From NCBI GenBank assembly GCA_013368375.1, contig JAACJP010000022.1:434001-498000 (forward strand): DNA of 64,000 nucleotides, given 5' to 3'. The notes below the pieces were generated by a model, which was not told where the DNA came from, ran no database searches, and saw nothing but the letters and a program-made list of their open reading frames with translations. This stretch comes from Tricholomella constricta. Its lineage: Eukaryota > Basidiomycota > Agaricomycetes > Agaricales > Lyophyllaceae. Shown one piece after another: positions 55,634 through 64,000 of the stretch (the stretch's first letter is position 1; each line of letters begins with the position of its first letter). The position numbers and the translations under genes were made by a program.

Positions 55634-55745
55634 CCGGAGACCCGACGAAGCCGACCGATCAGCCTCCGCGCCGAAACACGTGTCTGCTACACGCAACCCG
55701 TCTAGCGCGCGCCTGCTCCGATCGTCGCCCAAGTCCCGTCTCGAG

Positions 55746-56966
55746 ATGTCCGACTTCGGTGAATTTGACACGCCTCCGTCTCCTGCTGCGCTCACGCCAG
55801 AGGAACGACTGGTGAGCCTTGAAACCGCAATGTCGGCTCTCTCGCAATCCAACACCACCAACTCGGCCACCATGGACCGCATCGCCGCTCTTTTAGATAC
55901 CATCGTTTTGGGGAACCCCTCCGCTGCCTCCCCAGCAGCACCTACGACCCCCGCGACGCCGGCGCAGCCCCTGCCGACGTCCCCTCCCCTTCCGCGATCG
56001 GGATCGCACATTCGGCCGTCGCCCCCTCCCGTGTACGACGGCGCTCGATCGGGCGGCCGCGCCTTCTGGAACGCGTGCCAGCTCTACTTCTCCCTGAGCG
56101 TCGGACAGTTCGCCGACGACCACGCCCGAATCAGCTGGGTATTGTCATACATGCAACACGGTCGCGCCGCCGACTTTGTCGGTCGGGTCTTTCAGTATGG
56201 GTCGGTAAAGCGCGCATTCCCGACCTGGAAGGACTTCGCGTCGAACTTCGAAAAGGAGTTCTTCCTGTTCGACGAAGTCGCCGACGCTGCGCTCACCCTT
56301 GAGTCGACAGCGTACTTCCAGAATGGGCGCACCATCGACGAGTACATCGACTCGTTCAAGGCGCTGTGGATCAAGGCCGATTACCCAGACGGCCGCCATC
56401 TGGTCCTCAAATTCCGTCGGGGCATGGACCCGAAGCTCTCAAGGAGGCTTGGGAGCATCACCACGGGTCGGCCCGACGACTCCAAGATCGAGGACTGGCT
56501 AGCGATCGCCCGCTCCCAGGACTTCATCATGAGGACCGAGGAGGACTTCCACCGTCGGTCGGCTCCGACTGTTCCGACTGCGAGTCGCCCGACTGCCCCC
56601 ATTCCGATGCCTGTGGTCGCGCCCACGCTCCGATGGCGACCCACTGCCCCACCGACTGCTCCCGTTCGTGTGTCGGCACCGGCGCATTTTCTCAGCACGC
56701 CCGTGACGCCGTCTCTTCCCCCAGGTGTCCCTATGGACATCGACCGACTCCGCGGACGTCCTGTTCAGGACGACACCTGTCGTCGATGCAAGCAGCCGGG
56801 GCACTTCTGGCGCGACTGCCCAAAGCGCTTTGACCTGCGCCACATCATGCCAGAGGAACTGGATGAGCTGATCATGCAGCTACTGGCGCGCAAGGATGCG
56901 ATCCCCGCTGACCCGACTCCCGAGTCGGCCGACCCGATCGCCTTGGCCACGGAAGAGGATTTTTAG
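55746..56966 (+). CDS. gag: Family A gag, copy 1
   Basis: About 406 aa from the first ATG at 55746 (MSDFGEFDTPPSP); the phase is open from 55680 but only with a GTG. The capsid-like part has ARSGGRAFWNACQLYFSL, ISWVLSYMQHGRAADFVG, FENEF-type EKEFFLFDEVADAALTLES, and GRTIDEYIDSFKALW, typical of Ty3 gag. A CCHC zinc knuckle, CRRCKQPGHFWRDC, lies near 56776-56820. The frame ends GAT TTT TAG, and pol lies in the -1 phase. The protein assembles the particle and binds element RNA. Confidence 0.92.
   Translation: MSDFGEFDTPPSPAALTPEERLVSLETAMSALSQSNTTNSATMDRIAALLDTIVLGNPSAASPAAPTTPATPAQPLPTSPPLPRSGSHIRPSPPPVYDGARSGGRAFWNACQLYFSLSVGQFADDHARISWVLSYMQHGRAADFVGRVFQYGSVKRAFPTWKDFASNFEKEFFLFDEVADAALTLESTAYFQNGRTIDEYIDSFKALWIKADYPDGRHLVLKFRRGMDPKLSRRLGSITTGRPDDSKIEDWLAIARSQDFIMRTEEDFHRRSAPTVPTASRPTAPIPMPVVAPTLRWRPTAPPTAPVRVSAPAHFLSTPVTPSLPPGVPMDIDRLRGRPVQDDTCRRCKQPGHFWRDCPKRFDLRHIMPEELDELIMQLLARKDAIPADPTPESADPIALATEEDF
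56957..56963 (+). promoter_or_regulatory. Predicted -1 frameshift site G_GAU_UUU before UAG (family A)
   Basis: In gag phase the end reads GAG GAT TTT TAG. GGATTTT fits the slippery arrangement used by some plant RNA viruses at the same kind of stop. A -1 slip reads into TTA GTC GCA CAA CGG and stays open for over 1340 codons. Copy 2 has the identical site at 63506-63512. Confidence 0.7.
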
Positions 56967-59900
56967 TCGCACAACGGGTGAAAAGTACGCCCCCGTTGTC
57001 TAGTCGTAATCGGTTCGCCCCCCTATCTGTAGAGTACCCCAATATACTTAATATTGCTGCTACTTCTACGGGTGAACCAATCGACGAAGACGTACAATCC
57101 TCTCCTGACCAAACGCCATCTCCTTCGGTCGCTCCGACCGAGCCGACTGCACCGTCGCGTCGCGGACTACCGCGCTGGGAAAAGCGACTGCCCCGTCGCT
57201 TCGTGATCGCCGCATCCCCCGACTCCCTATCCCTGTCGCTCAAGGTCGAGCTCGAGACCACCGACACCCAAGAGACGCATTCGCTCGCTGCCCTCGTGGA
57301 CAGCGGGGCATCGGCCTGCTTCATCAACACTGCCTTCGTTGAAAAGCACAAGCTGAAGACGCGACGGCTGAATCGCCCAACACGTGCCTACAATGTTGAC
57401 GGAACCCCTAATGAGGCAGGCGCCATTGAATACGTCGTGGACGCAGTCTTACGTTACGACGGTCACTCCGAGCGCGTTCTGTTTGCGGTCGCGGGTATTG
57501 GGAAGCAGGATCTCATTCTCGGATTCACCTGGCTCCGAGACCACAACCCCGACATTGATTGGGCGACGGGAAAGGTGAAAATGAGTCGAGCGCCGACACG
57601 TTGCGACACCTGCAAGGTTGAAGTCAAGGAGGAGCGTCGTTCACGCACCAAGCTGCGAGCTGCCATTCGGGCTTGTCGGGCGGAAGGAATCCCGACAGTC
57701 AAGCCCGACCTGCGAGCCCCGACCTGCCCCTACGTCGAAGACGACTCCGACACCGACGAGTTCCTCCCCTACACTCCGATCATGGAGGAACCCGATCCAG
57801 AGTCGGACGACTTCCTGGTGGAGACCTTCCTGAACGGCGATCGCATCTTTGCGACTGCGATCCACCCCCCTCCGACTGAAATGCACATTCGCGCCAGTCA
57901 AACGACATCGCAGCGACTCGCTGAGGCGCACGCCGCGAACTCTGCGCCTAAGTCGTTCCGCGACGCCGTTCCGACCCACCTCCACGACTTTGAGGACGTT
58001 TTCTCCAAGGTCGCGTTCGACGAACTCCCCGATCGCAAACAGTGGGATCACGCGATTGAGTTGGAGCCGGGCGCTTCGCCGTCCGGTACCAAAGTCTACC
58101 CACTGTCGCCAGCGGAGCAAGTTGAGCTCGATGCGTTCCTCAAGGAGAACCTCGAGTCGGGTCGGATCCGTCCGTCGAAGTCGCCCATGGCTTCGCCAGT
58201 GTTCTTCATCAAGAAGAAGGATGGTGCGCTCCGGCTGGTGCAGGACTATCGGACGCTCAACGCGCTTACGGTGAAGAACCGGTACCCACTGCCGCTCATT
58301 AGCGAACTGGTGAACAACCTCCGCGGCGCGCGGTACTTCACCAAGCTGGACGTCCGATGGGGGTACAACAACGTTCGGATCAAGGAAGGTGACGAGTGGA
58401 AGGCAGCGTTTCGGACGAACCGCGGTCTCTTTGAGCCGCTCGTCATGTTCTTCGGCCTCACGAACAGCCCCGCCACATTCCAGACCATGATGAATGACAT
58501 CTTCCGCGATCTGATCGCCGAGGGTGTTGTTTGCGTGTACCTCGACGATATCTTGATTTACACCAAGACTCTCGAGGAACACCGTCGGGTTGCGCGACTC
58601 GTACTGGACCGACTCCGCGAACATAAGTTGTTCTTAAAACCCGAGAAATGCGAGTTCGAACAGACCAAGGTCGAGTATCTTGGGCTGATCATCTCGCACG
58701 GGCAAGCGGAAATGGATCCGGTCAAGGTTGCTGGAGTGTCGGAGTGGCCGGCGCCGAGGAACAAGAAGGAGGTGCAAGCGTTCTTAGGCTTCACCAACTT
58801 CTACCGACGGTTCATCCAGGACTTCTCGCACCACGCCCGACCCCTGTTCGATCTGACGGGCAAGGACGTTGCCTGGCGCTGGGAAGCGTCGGAACAGTCG
58901 GCCTTTGACCTCCTGAAGTCTGCGATCACGTCGCGACCAGTGCTTGCATTCCCCGACGACGACCGACCGTACCGCATCGAAGCTGATTCGTCCGACTTCG
59001 CGACGGGCGCGGTCCTGTCACAAGAGTCGCCATCTGATGGCAAGTGGCACCCGGTCGCGTTCTACTCGAAGAGCTTGAACGCAGTCGAGCGGAACTACGA
59101 GATCCACGACAAGGAGATGCTGGCGATCATCCGGTCTCTGGAGGAGTGGCGACATTTTGTGGAAGGCGCAAAGCACAAGGTGGAGATCTTGACCGACCAC
59201 AAGAACCTTGAGTACTTCCTCACCGCGAAGAAACTCAATCGGCGGCAAGCCCGTTGGTCGCTCTACCTTGCCAACTTCGACTTTACCCTCCACCACCGTC
59301 CGGGACGCAGCATGGGCAAACCCGACGCCCTGTCGCGTCGCGCTGATCACGGCGACGGAAGTGGCGACAATGCCGACATCGTGCTCCTCAAACCCGAGTT
59401 CTTCGCGATCCGCGCGACCGAGGGTCTGGTGCTGGTCGGAGAAGAAGACGAGGTGCTGAAAGCGATCCGCAAGGGCAATCGCGACGGCGCACAGGAGGAC
59501 GCGGTCGCGAAAGCGGCGCAACTGGTCAAGGCATCCAAGACTGCCGGTCGCTCCCTACGCTTCGGCGAGTGGGGGGAGGAAGGTAGTCTGCTCACGTTCC
59601 GTGGACGGATCTATGTCCCGAACGTTCCTGACCTCCGCCGACGCATTGTGGAGCAGCATCATGACTCCAAGGTCGCCGGTCACCCGGGTCGCTGGAAGAC
59701 GCTCGAGCTGGTGTCGCGCAACTACTGGTGGCCCCAGATGTCGCGCTTCATCGGTTCATACACCAGCACCTGCGACATGTGCTTGCGCACGAAACCCCGC
59801 CGCCAACTCCCCGTCGGACAGCTGCAGCCGCTCCCAATTCCCGAAGGCCGATGGAATGTCGTATCAGTTGACTTCATCACCGAACTCCCAGAGTCCAACG

Positions 59901-61003
59901 GCCATGACGCGATCATGAACGTCGTGGATTCAGTCGGGAAACGCGCGCATTTTATCGCGTCGCACACGACCTGTTCGGCCCTGGGAGCTGCGAATCTCTA
60001 CCGTCGCCACGTCTGGAAGCTGCACGGTCTCCCCGACGCATTCGTCTCCGATCGAGGTCCACAGTTTGTTGCCGAATTCACGCGCGAACTGTACCGGCTC
60101 CTGGGTATCAAACTGTCGGCCTCGACGGCCTACCACCCTCAGACTGACGGGCAGACTGAGCGCGTCAACCAGGAGCTGGAACAGTTCTTGCGGGTCTTCT
60201 GCAACGAGCGCCAGAACGACTGGGAGGATCTCCTGCCCGACGCCGAATTCAGTTACAACAACCATGTACATTCGGCGACGCAGCAGACCCCCTTCCTGCT
60301 CGACACTGGTCGGCATCCACGCATGGGCTTTGAGCCGCGACGGGGCGCTTCCAAGAACGAGTCGGCCGATGAGTTCGTGGAGCGCATGAAGGAAGCACAG
60401 GAGGAAGCCAAGGCGGCGCTTTCAAAGGCCAAAGACGACATGGAGCGGTATTACAACCAGCGACACGCCCCAGCGCCCGACTACCAGCCTGGCGACAAGG
60501 TGTACTTGGACGCGACCGACATTTCTACGACCCGACCGTCAAAGAAATTGTCGCATCGCTATCTGGGCCCCTTCGTCGTGCAGAGGCGAGTCGGCCAGCT
60601 CGCTTACCGTCTCCTGCTGCCTCTGTCCATGAAGCGCATTCACCCGGTCTTCCATGTCGTGAAACTCGTCCCCGCAGTCGCTGACCCGATTGAGGGTCGG
60701 CAGTCCGATCCACCGCCGCCCCCAGACATCATCGACGACGAGCCCCACTACGAAGTCCACAAAATCCTCGACAGTCGCATCTTCCGCAAGAAACTCCAGT
60801 ACAAAATCTTGTGGAAAGGATACGGCTATGAAGAGGCCTCATGGGAGCCCCGGGAGAACGTCGCTGCCCCCGACCTGGTTCGCAAGTTCCACCGCGACAA
60901 TCCTGACGCTGCGCGCCACATCCGTGGCATCTTCACTCTGTCCCCCGCCGTCTTCGCCACCGTCACCCCGCACCGAGTCGTTGCGATTCAAGAGGGGGGG
61001 TGA
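56963..61003 (+). CDS. pol: Family A pol: protease, RT, RNase H, integrase, chromodomain
   Basis: About 1346 codons in the -1 phase relative to gag, without a usable ATG at the start, so expression as Gag-Pol is expected. The protease has LAALVDSGASACFI near 57296. RT has FFIKKKDGALRLVQDYR, FTKLDVRWGYNNVRI and VCVYLDDILIYTK near 58535. RNase H has IEADSSDFATGAVLSQ and YEIHDKEMLAI. Integrase has HHDSKVAGHPG..CDMC, then VDFITELPES, VSDRGPQFV and QTDGQTERVNQEL for the DDE triad. The end is a classical chromodomain (YEVHKILDSRI..YKILWKGYGYEEASWEPRENV, about 60747-60870). The UGA stop abuts the right LTR and overlaps no other gene. The frame is intact. Confidence 0.95.
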   Translation, partial: LVAQRVKSTPPLSSRNRFAPLSVEYPNILNIAATSTGEPIDEDVQSSPDQTPSPSVAPTEPTAPSRRGLPRWEKRLPRRFVIAASPDSLSLSLKVELETTDTQETHSLAALVDSGASACFINTAFVEKHKLKTRRLNRPTRAYNVDGTPNEAGAIEYVVDAVLRYDGHSERVLFAVAGIGKQDLILGFTWLRDHNPDIDWATGKVKMSRAPTRCDTCKVEVKEERRSRTKLRAAIRACRAEGIPTVKPDLRAPTCPYVEDDSDTDEFLPYTPIMEEPDPESDDFLVETFLNGDRIFATAIHPPPTEMHIRASQTTSQRLAEAHAANSAPKSFRDAVPTHLHDFEDVFSKVAFDELPDRKQWDHAIELEPGASPSGTKVYPLSPAEQVELDAFLKENLESGRIRPSKSPMASPVFFIKKKDGALRLVQDYRTLNALTVKNRYPLPLISELVNNLRGARYFTKLDVRWGYNNVRIKEGDEWKAAFRTNRGLFEPLVMFFGLTNSPATFQTMMNDIFRDLIAEGVVCVYLDDILIYTKTLEEHRRVARLVLDRLREHKLFLKPEKCEFEQTKVEYLGLIISHGQAEMDPVKVAGVSEWPAPRNKKEVQAFLGFTNFYRRFIQDFSHHARPLFDLTGKDVAWRWEASEQSAFDLLKSAITSRPVLAFPDDDRPYRIEADSSDFATGAVLSQESPSDGKWHPVAFYSKSLNAVERNYEIHDKEMLAIIRSLEEWRHFVEGAKHKVEILTDHKNLEYFLTAKKLNRRQARWSLYLANFDFTLHHRPGRSMGKPDALSRRADHGDGSGDNADIVLLKPEFFAIRATEGLVLVGEEDEVLKAIRKGNRDGAQEDAVAKAAQLVKASKTAGRSLRFGEWGEEGSLLTFRGRIYVPNVPDLRRRIVEQHHDSKVAGHPGRWKTLELVSRNYWWPQMSRFIGSYTSTCDMCLRTKPRRQLPVGQLQPLPIPEGRWNVVSVDFITELPESNGHDAIMNVVDSVGKRAHFIASHTTCSALGAANLYRRHVWKLHGLPDAFVSDRGPQFVAEFTRELYRLLGIKLSASTAYHPQTDGQTERVNQELEQFLRVFCNERQNDWEDLLPDAEFSYNNHVHSATQQTPFLLDTGRHPRMGFEPRRGASKNESADEFVERMKEAQEEAKAALSKAKDDMERYYNQRHAPAPDYQPGDKVYLDATDISTTRPSKKLSHRYLGPFVVQRRVGQLAYRLLLPLSMKRIHPVFHVVKLVPAVADPIEGRQSDPPPPPDIIDDEPHYEVHKILDSRIFRKKLQYKILWKGYGYEEASWEPRENVAAPDLVRKFHRDNPDAARHIRGIFTLSPAVFATVTPHRVVAIQEGG
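60991..61000 (+). promoter_or_regulatory. Family A polypurine tract
   Basis: AGAGGGGGGG is followed by the pol stop codon and then directly by the right LTR at 61004. It also encodes the last pol residues. Confidence 0.85.
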
Positions 61004-61506
61004 TGTCAGGGGAACTCCCTTTTCGCGCCCTCCGACGCTCACCGATCGTCCCCCGACTCATGCGATCGCTGCCGCCTGATCGCGATCCCGACCCCGACGC
61101 TCCGACCCAAGCGTCGGTGTACATACTTACTTACTTCCTGTCGTTACCGCCCCCTTCCAGCGCGCACCCCGATCCCGACCCCGACGTCCCGACATCCCGA
61201 CGTCGGCTGCCCGACCTCGTGCCCGTACCCTGAGCCATGAGGATCGGACAGCATCGGGAACGTGTCCATACACGCGCCGCACACCCTTCGTTATTATTAC
61301 ATGTACAGTACACTCTAGAGGACCGGCCCTCACGTCCTACACTCGTATATAGTCGGCCCCCTGGCATTTGGGAATCCTTTACACTATTCTCTTCGGATTC
61401 CCCCTTGCCAGGTAAGCCTTACTTACCTTCGTTACTGTACATAAATATAACTTCGGATTCCCCCTTGCCAGTGTGATAGCGCTCCACTGTAAGGGTTGCC
61501 CTAACA
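61004..61506 (+). repeat. Family A copy 1 right LTR (long form)
   Basis: The LTR is 503 bp. It contains CTTCGGATTCCCCCTTGCCAG at 61391-61411 and 61451-61471. The 60 bp 61412-61471 begins GTAAGC and ends CCAG. Apart from this unit it appears the same as the left LTR. Confidence 0.93.
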
Positions 61507-61664
61507 GTAAGTGTCATCGTTATGTAGGACATGTTACCAGTAACCACGCACCGTAATTTCCTTCTCGTTCTGCTTCTTCGCCCTCTTGCGCCCCCGGCCA
61601 AATAACAGAGAACGCAGTGCGGTGTTTCCCTCAACCCGTTGCCGTTTAGCGCTGCTGTCAGGAC
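61507..61664 (-). other. 158-bp spacer between two family A copies, possible transposase exon
   Basis: The minus strand has a short open stretch with basic motifs (SSAKRQRVEG, FGRGRKRAKKQNEKEI) ending at a possible GTGCGT donor. It lies on the N-terminal side of the broken Plavaka transposase and in the same orientation, so it may be a fragment of that gene's missing 5' end. No homology could be checked. Confidence 0.3.
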
Positions 61665-62167
61665 TGTCAGGGGAACTCCCTTTTCGCGCCCTCCGACGCT
61701 CACCGATCGTCCCCCGACTCATGCGATCGCTGCCGCCTGATCGCGATCCCGACCCCGACGCTCCGACCCAAGCGTCGGTGTACATACTTACTTACTTCCT
61801 GTCGTTACCGCCCCCTTCCAGCGCGCACCCCGATCCCGACCCCGACGTCCCGACATCCCGACGTCGGCTGCCCGACCTCGTGCCCGTACCCTGAGCCATG
61901 AGGATCGGACAGCATCGGGAACGTGTCCATACACGCGCCGCACACCCTTCGTTATTATTACATGTACAGTACACTCTAGAGGACCGGCCCTCACGTCCTA
62001 CACTCGTATATAGTCGGCCCCCTGGCATTTGGGAATCCTTTACACTATTCTCTTCGGATTCCCCCTTGCCAGGTAAGCCTTACTTACCTTCGTTACTGTA
62101 CATCAATATAACTTCGGATTCCCCCTTGCCAGTGTGATAGCGCTCCACTGTAAGGGTTGCCCTAACA
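61665..62167 (+). repeat. Family A copy 2 left LTR (long form)
   Basis: The LTR is 503 bp with both 21-bp repeats. It differs from the copy 1 right LTR by at least one base (TACATCAATAT against TACATAAATAT near 62101). TATATA lies at 62007-62012 and the predicted start TTTACACTATTCT at 62039-62051. Confidence 0.93.
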
Positions 62168-62169
62168 GC

Positions 62170-62182
62170 AGAATAGTGTAAA
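62170..62182 (+). promoter_or_regulatory. Self-complementary primer-binding site, copy 2
   Basis: AGAATAGTGTAAA sits 2 nt after the LTR and is the exact reverse complement of 62039-62051, as in copy 1. Confidence 0.8.
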
Positions 62183-62294
62183 CCGGAGACCCGACGAAGC
62201 CGACCGATCAGCCTCCGCGCCGAAACACGTGTCTGCTACACGCAACCCGTCTAGCGCGCGCCTGCTCCGATCGTCGCCCAAGTCCCGTCTCGAG

Positions 62295-63515
62295 ATGTCC
62301 GACTTCGGTGAATTTGACACGCCTCCGTCTCCTGCTGCGCTCACGCCAGAGGAACGACTGGTGAGCCTTGAAACCGCAATGTCGGCTCTCTCGCAATCCA
62401 ACACCACCAACTCGGCCACCATGGACCGCATCGCCGCTCTTTTAGATACCATCGTTTTGGGGAACCCCTCCGCTGCCTCCCCAGCAGCACCTACGACCCC
62501 CGCGACGCCGGCGCAGCCCCTGCCGACGTCCCCTCCCCTTCCGCGATCGGGATCGCACATTCGGCCGTCGCCCCCTCCCGTGTACGACGGCGCTCGATCG
62601 GGCGGCCGCGCCTTCTGGAACGCGTGCCAGCTCTACTTCTCCCTGAGCGTCGGACAGTTCGCCGACGACCACGCCCGAATCAGCTGGGTATTGTCATACA
62701 TGCAACACGGTCGCGCCGCCGACTTTGTCGGTCGGGTCTTTCAGTATGGGTCGGTAAAGCGCGCATTCCCGACCTGGAAGGACTTCGCGTCGAACTTCGA
62801 AAAGGAGTTCTTCCTGTTCGACGAAGTCGCCGACGCTGCGCTCACCCTTGAGTCGACAGCGTACTTCCAGAATGGGCGCACCATCGACGAGTACATCGAC
62901 TCGTTCAAGGCGCTGTGGATCAAGGCCGATTACCCAGACGGCCGCCATCTGGTCCTCAAATTCCGTCGGGGCATGGACCCGAAGCTCTCAAGGAGGCTTG
63001 GGAGCATCACCACGGGTCGGCCCGACGACTCCAAGATCGAGGACTGGCTAGCGATCGCCCGCTCCCAGGACTTCATCATGAGGACCGAGGAGGACTTCCA
63101 CCGTCGGTCGGCTCCGACTGTTCCGACTGCGAGTCGCCCGACTGCCCCCATTCCGATGCCTGTGGTCGCGCCCACGCTCCGATGGCGACCCACTGCCCCA
63201 CCGACTGCTCCCGTTCGTGTGTCGGCACCGGCGCATTTTCTCAGCACGCCCGTGACGCCGTCTCTTCCCCCAGGTGTCCCTATGGACATCGACCGACTCC
63301 GCGGACGTCCTGTTCAGGACGACACCTGTCGTCGATGCAAGCAGCCGGGGCACTTCTGGCGCGACTGCCCAAAGCGCTTTGACCTGCGCCACATCATGCC
63401 AGAGGAACTGGATGAGCTGATCATGCAGCTACTGGCGCGCAAGGATGCGATCCCCGCTGACCCGACTCCCGAGTCGGCCGACCCGATCGCCTTGGCCACG
63501 GAAGAGGATTTTTAG
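62295..63515 (+). CDS. gag: Family A gag, copy 2
   Basis: Same 406-aa protein as copy 1 with no amino-acid difference seen, from the ATG at 62295 to TAG. The zinc knuckle and the GGATTTT-TAG end are conserved. Identity to copy 1 points to very recent transposition, gene conversion, or a duplicated assembly segment. Confidence 0.92.
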   Translation: MSDFGEFDTPPSPAALTPEERLVSLETAMSALSQSNTTNSATMDRIAALLDTIVLGNPSAASPAAPTTPATPAQPLPTSPPLPRSGSHIRPSPPPVYDGARSGGRAFWNACQLYFSLSVGQFADDHARISWVLSYMQHGRAADFVGRVFQYGSVKRAFPTWKDFASNFEKEFFLFDEVADAALTLESTAYFQNGRTIDEYIDSFKALWIKADYPDGRHLVLKFRRGMDPKLSRRLGSITTGRPDDSKIEDWLAIARSQDFIMRTEEDFHRRSAPTVPTASRPTAPIPMPVVAPTLRWRPTAPPTAPVRVSAPAHFLSTPVTPSLPPGVPMDIDRLRGRPVQDDTCRRCKQPGHFWRDCPKRFDLRHIMPEELDELIMQLLARKDAIPADPTPESADPIALATEEDF

Positions 63516-64000
63516 TCGCACAACGGGTGAAAAGTACGCCCCCGTTGTCTAGTCGTAATCGGTTCGCCCCCCTATCTGTAGAGTACCCCAATATACTTAA
63601 TATTGCTGCTACTTCTACGGGTGAACCAATCGACGAAGACGTACAATCCTCTCCTGACCAAACGCCATCTCCTTCGGTCGCTCCGACCGAGCCGACTGCA
63701 CCGTCGCGTCGCGGACTACCGCGCTGGGAAAAGCGACTGCCCCGTCGCTTCGTGATCGCCGCATCCCCCGACTCCCTATCCCTGTCGCTCAAGGTCGAGC
63801 TCGAGACCACCGACACCCAAGAGACGCATTCGCTCGCTGCCCTCGTGGACAGCGGGGCATCGGCCTGCTTCATCAACACTGCCTTCGTTGAAAAGCACAA
63901 GCTGAAGACGCGACGGCTGAATCGCCCAACACGTGCCTACAATGTTGACGGAACCCCTAATGAGGCAGGCGCCATTGAATACGTCGTGGACGCAGTCTTA
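63512..64000 (+). CDS. pol: Family A pol, copy 2, 5' part only
   Basis: The -1 phase frame opens after the slippery site and runs off the window within the protease region. The active-site block LVDSGASACFI is present near 63845. The visible sequence matches copy 1. Confidence 0.9.

Larger units (their letters stand above)
55176..61506 (+). mobile_element. Family A Ty3/gypsy chromovirus, copy 1
   Basis: It runs LTR (55176-55618), self-priming site (55621-55633), gag (55746-56966), pol (to 61003), polypurine tract (60991-61000) and LTR (61004-61506). The coding frames are intact. The two LTRs differ in length (443 and 503 bp) by one 60-bp unit, and the flanking 5-mers (AAGGG on the left, GTAAG on the right) do not match. 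Both facts argue against a simple undisturbed insertion. Confidence 0.93.
61665..64000 (+). mobile_element. Family A chromovirus, copy 2, truncated by window end
   Basis: A second element starts 6549 bp downstream of the matching internal positions of copy 1, in the same orientation. It runs LTR (61665-62167), self-priming site (62170-62182), gag and the start of pol. Gag and visible pol proteins are identical to copy 1. The left flank is AGGAC; the right side is outside the window. Confidence 0.93.

Noticed and set aside
57641..58624. Minus-strand 327-codon frame opposite family A pol
   Set aside because: Shadow frame caused by GC-biased codon use in pol; no motif or start support.
1..64000. 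CRISPR arrays, bacterial operons or rRNA genes
   Set aside because: No such structure is present; introns and gene families are fungal.

Overview
The window looks like a gene-poor, transposon-rich stretch of a basidiomycete genome, most likely Agaricomycetes. The basis is: many short (about 50 nt) GT-AG introns; chromodomain-bearing Ty3/gypsy retrotransposons; a Plavaka-type transposase of the kind abundant in mushrooms; an A-T-R adenylate-forming reductase; a fungal NHA-type antiporter; and an intron-containing nuclear tRNA-Glu. Species cannot be named from the sequence. All homology statements come from motif recognition by eye.

Layout. 89-2387 (-): a seven-exon gene of unknown function. 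2589-4610: low-complexity GTG arrays with a 120-bp duplication, a tRNA-like segment and a CGGAGTCCGATAGGA-type repeat cluster. 4615-5454: a 5'-truncated Ty3/gypsy integrase. 5626-6853: a two-exon Zn(II)2Cys6-like gene. 7203-24668: a nested transposon block. Element B (minus strand, Ty3/gypsy, gag and pol joined by a predicted -1 frameshift) is split inside its integrase by element C, a complete 10.9-kb plus-strand element with 234-bp LTRs and a perfect 5-bp target duplication. Element C has gag, pol and a long third ORF in one frame, separated by single UGA codons. The third ORF is itself broken by a solo LTR of family A. A second family A solo LTR lies at 24749-25254.

26-48 kb is the genic part. 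It holds an F-box-like gene, a tentative small multi-exon gene, a 455-codon unknown gene, tRNA-Glu(CTC), an NRPS-like A-T-R reductase divergent from a phenol-hydroxylase-type FAD monooxygenase (a candidate small metabolic cluster), and a Na+/H+ antiporter with a very low-complexity tail. 49417-55175 (-) is a Plavaka-type DNA transposon module: a transposase plus a second agaricomycete-type accessory gene, with the transposase N-terminus cut by a retrotransposon LTR. 55176-64000 carries two near-identical copies of Ty3/gypsy chromovirus family A in head-to-tail order; the second runs off the window.

The most interesting material is retrotransposon biology. Three families use three apparent gag-pol strategies: UGA readthrough, A_AAU_UUU frameshift and G_GAU_UUU frameshift. 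Family A has a visible self-priming primer-binding site. Family A LTRs also carry a 60-62 bp optional segment that is both a GT-AG intron candidate and a unit bounded by 21-bp repeats that evolve in concert.
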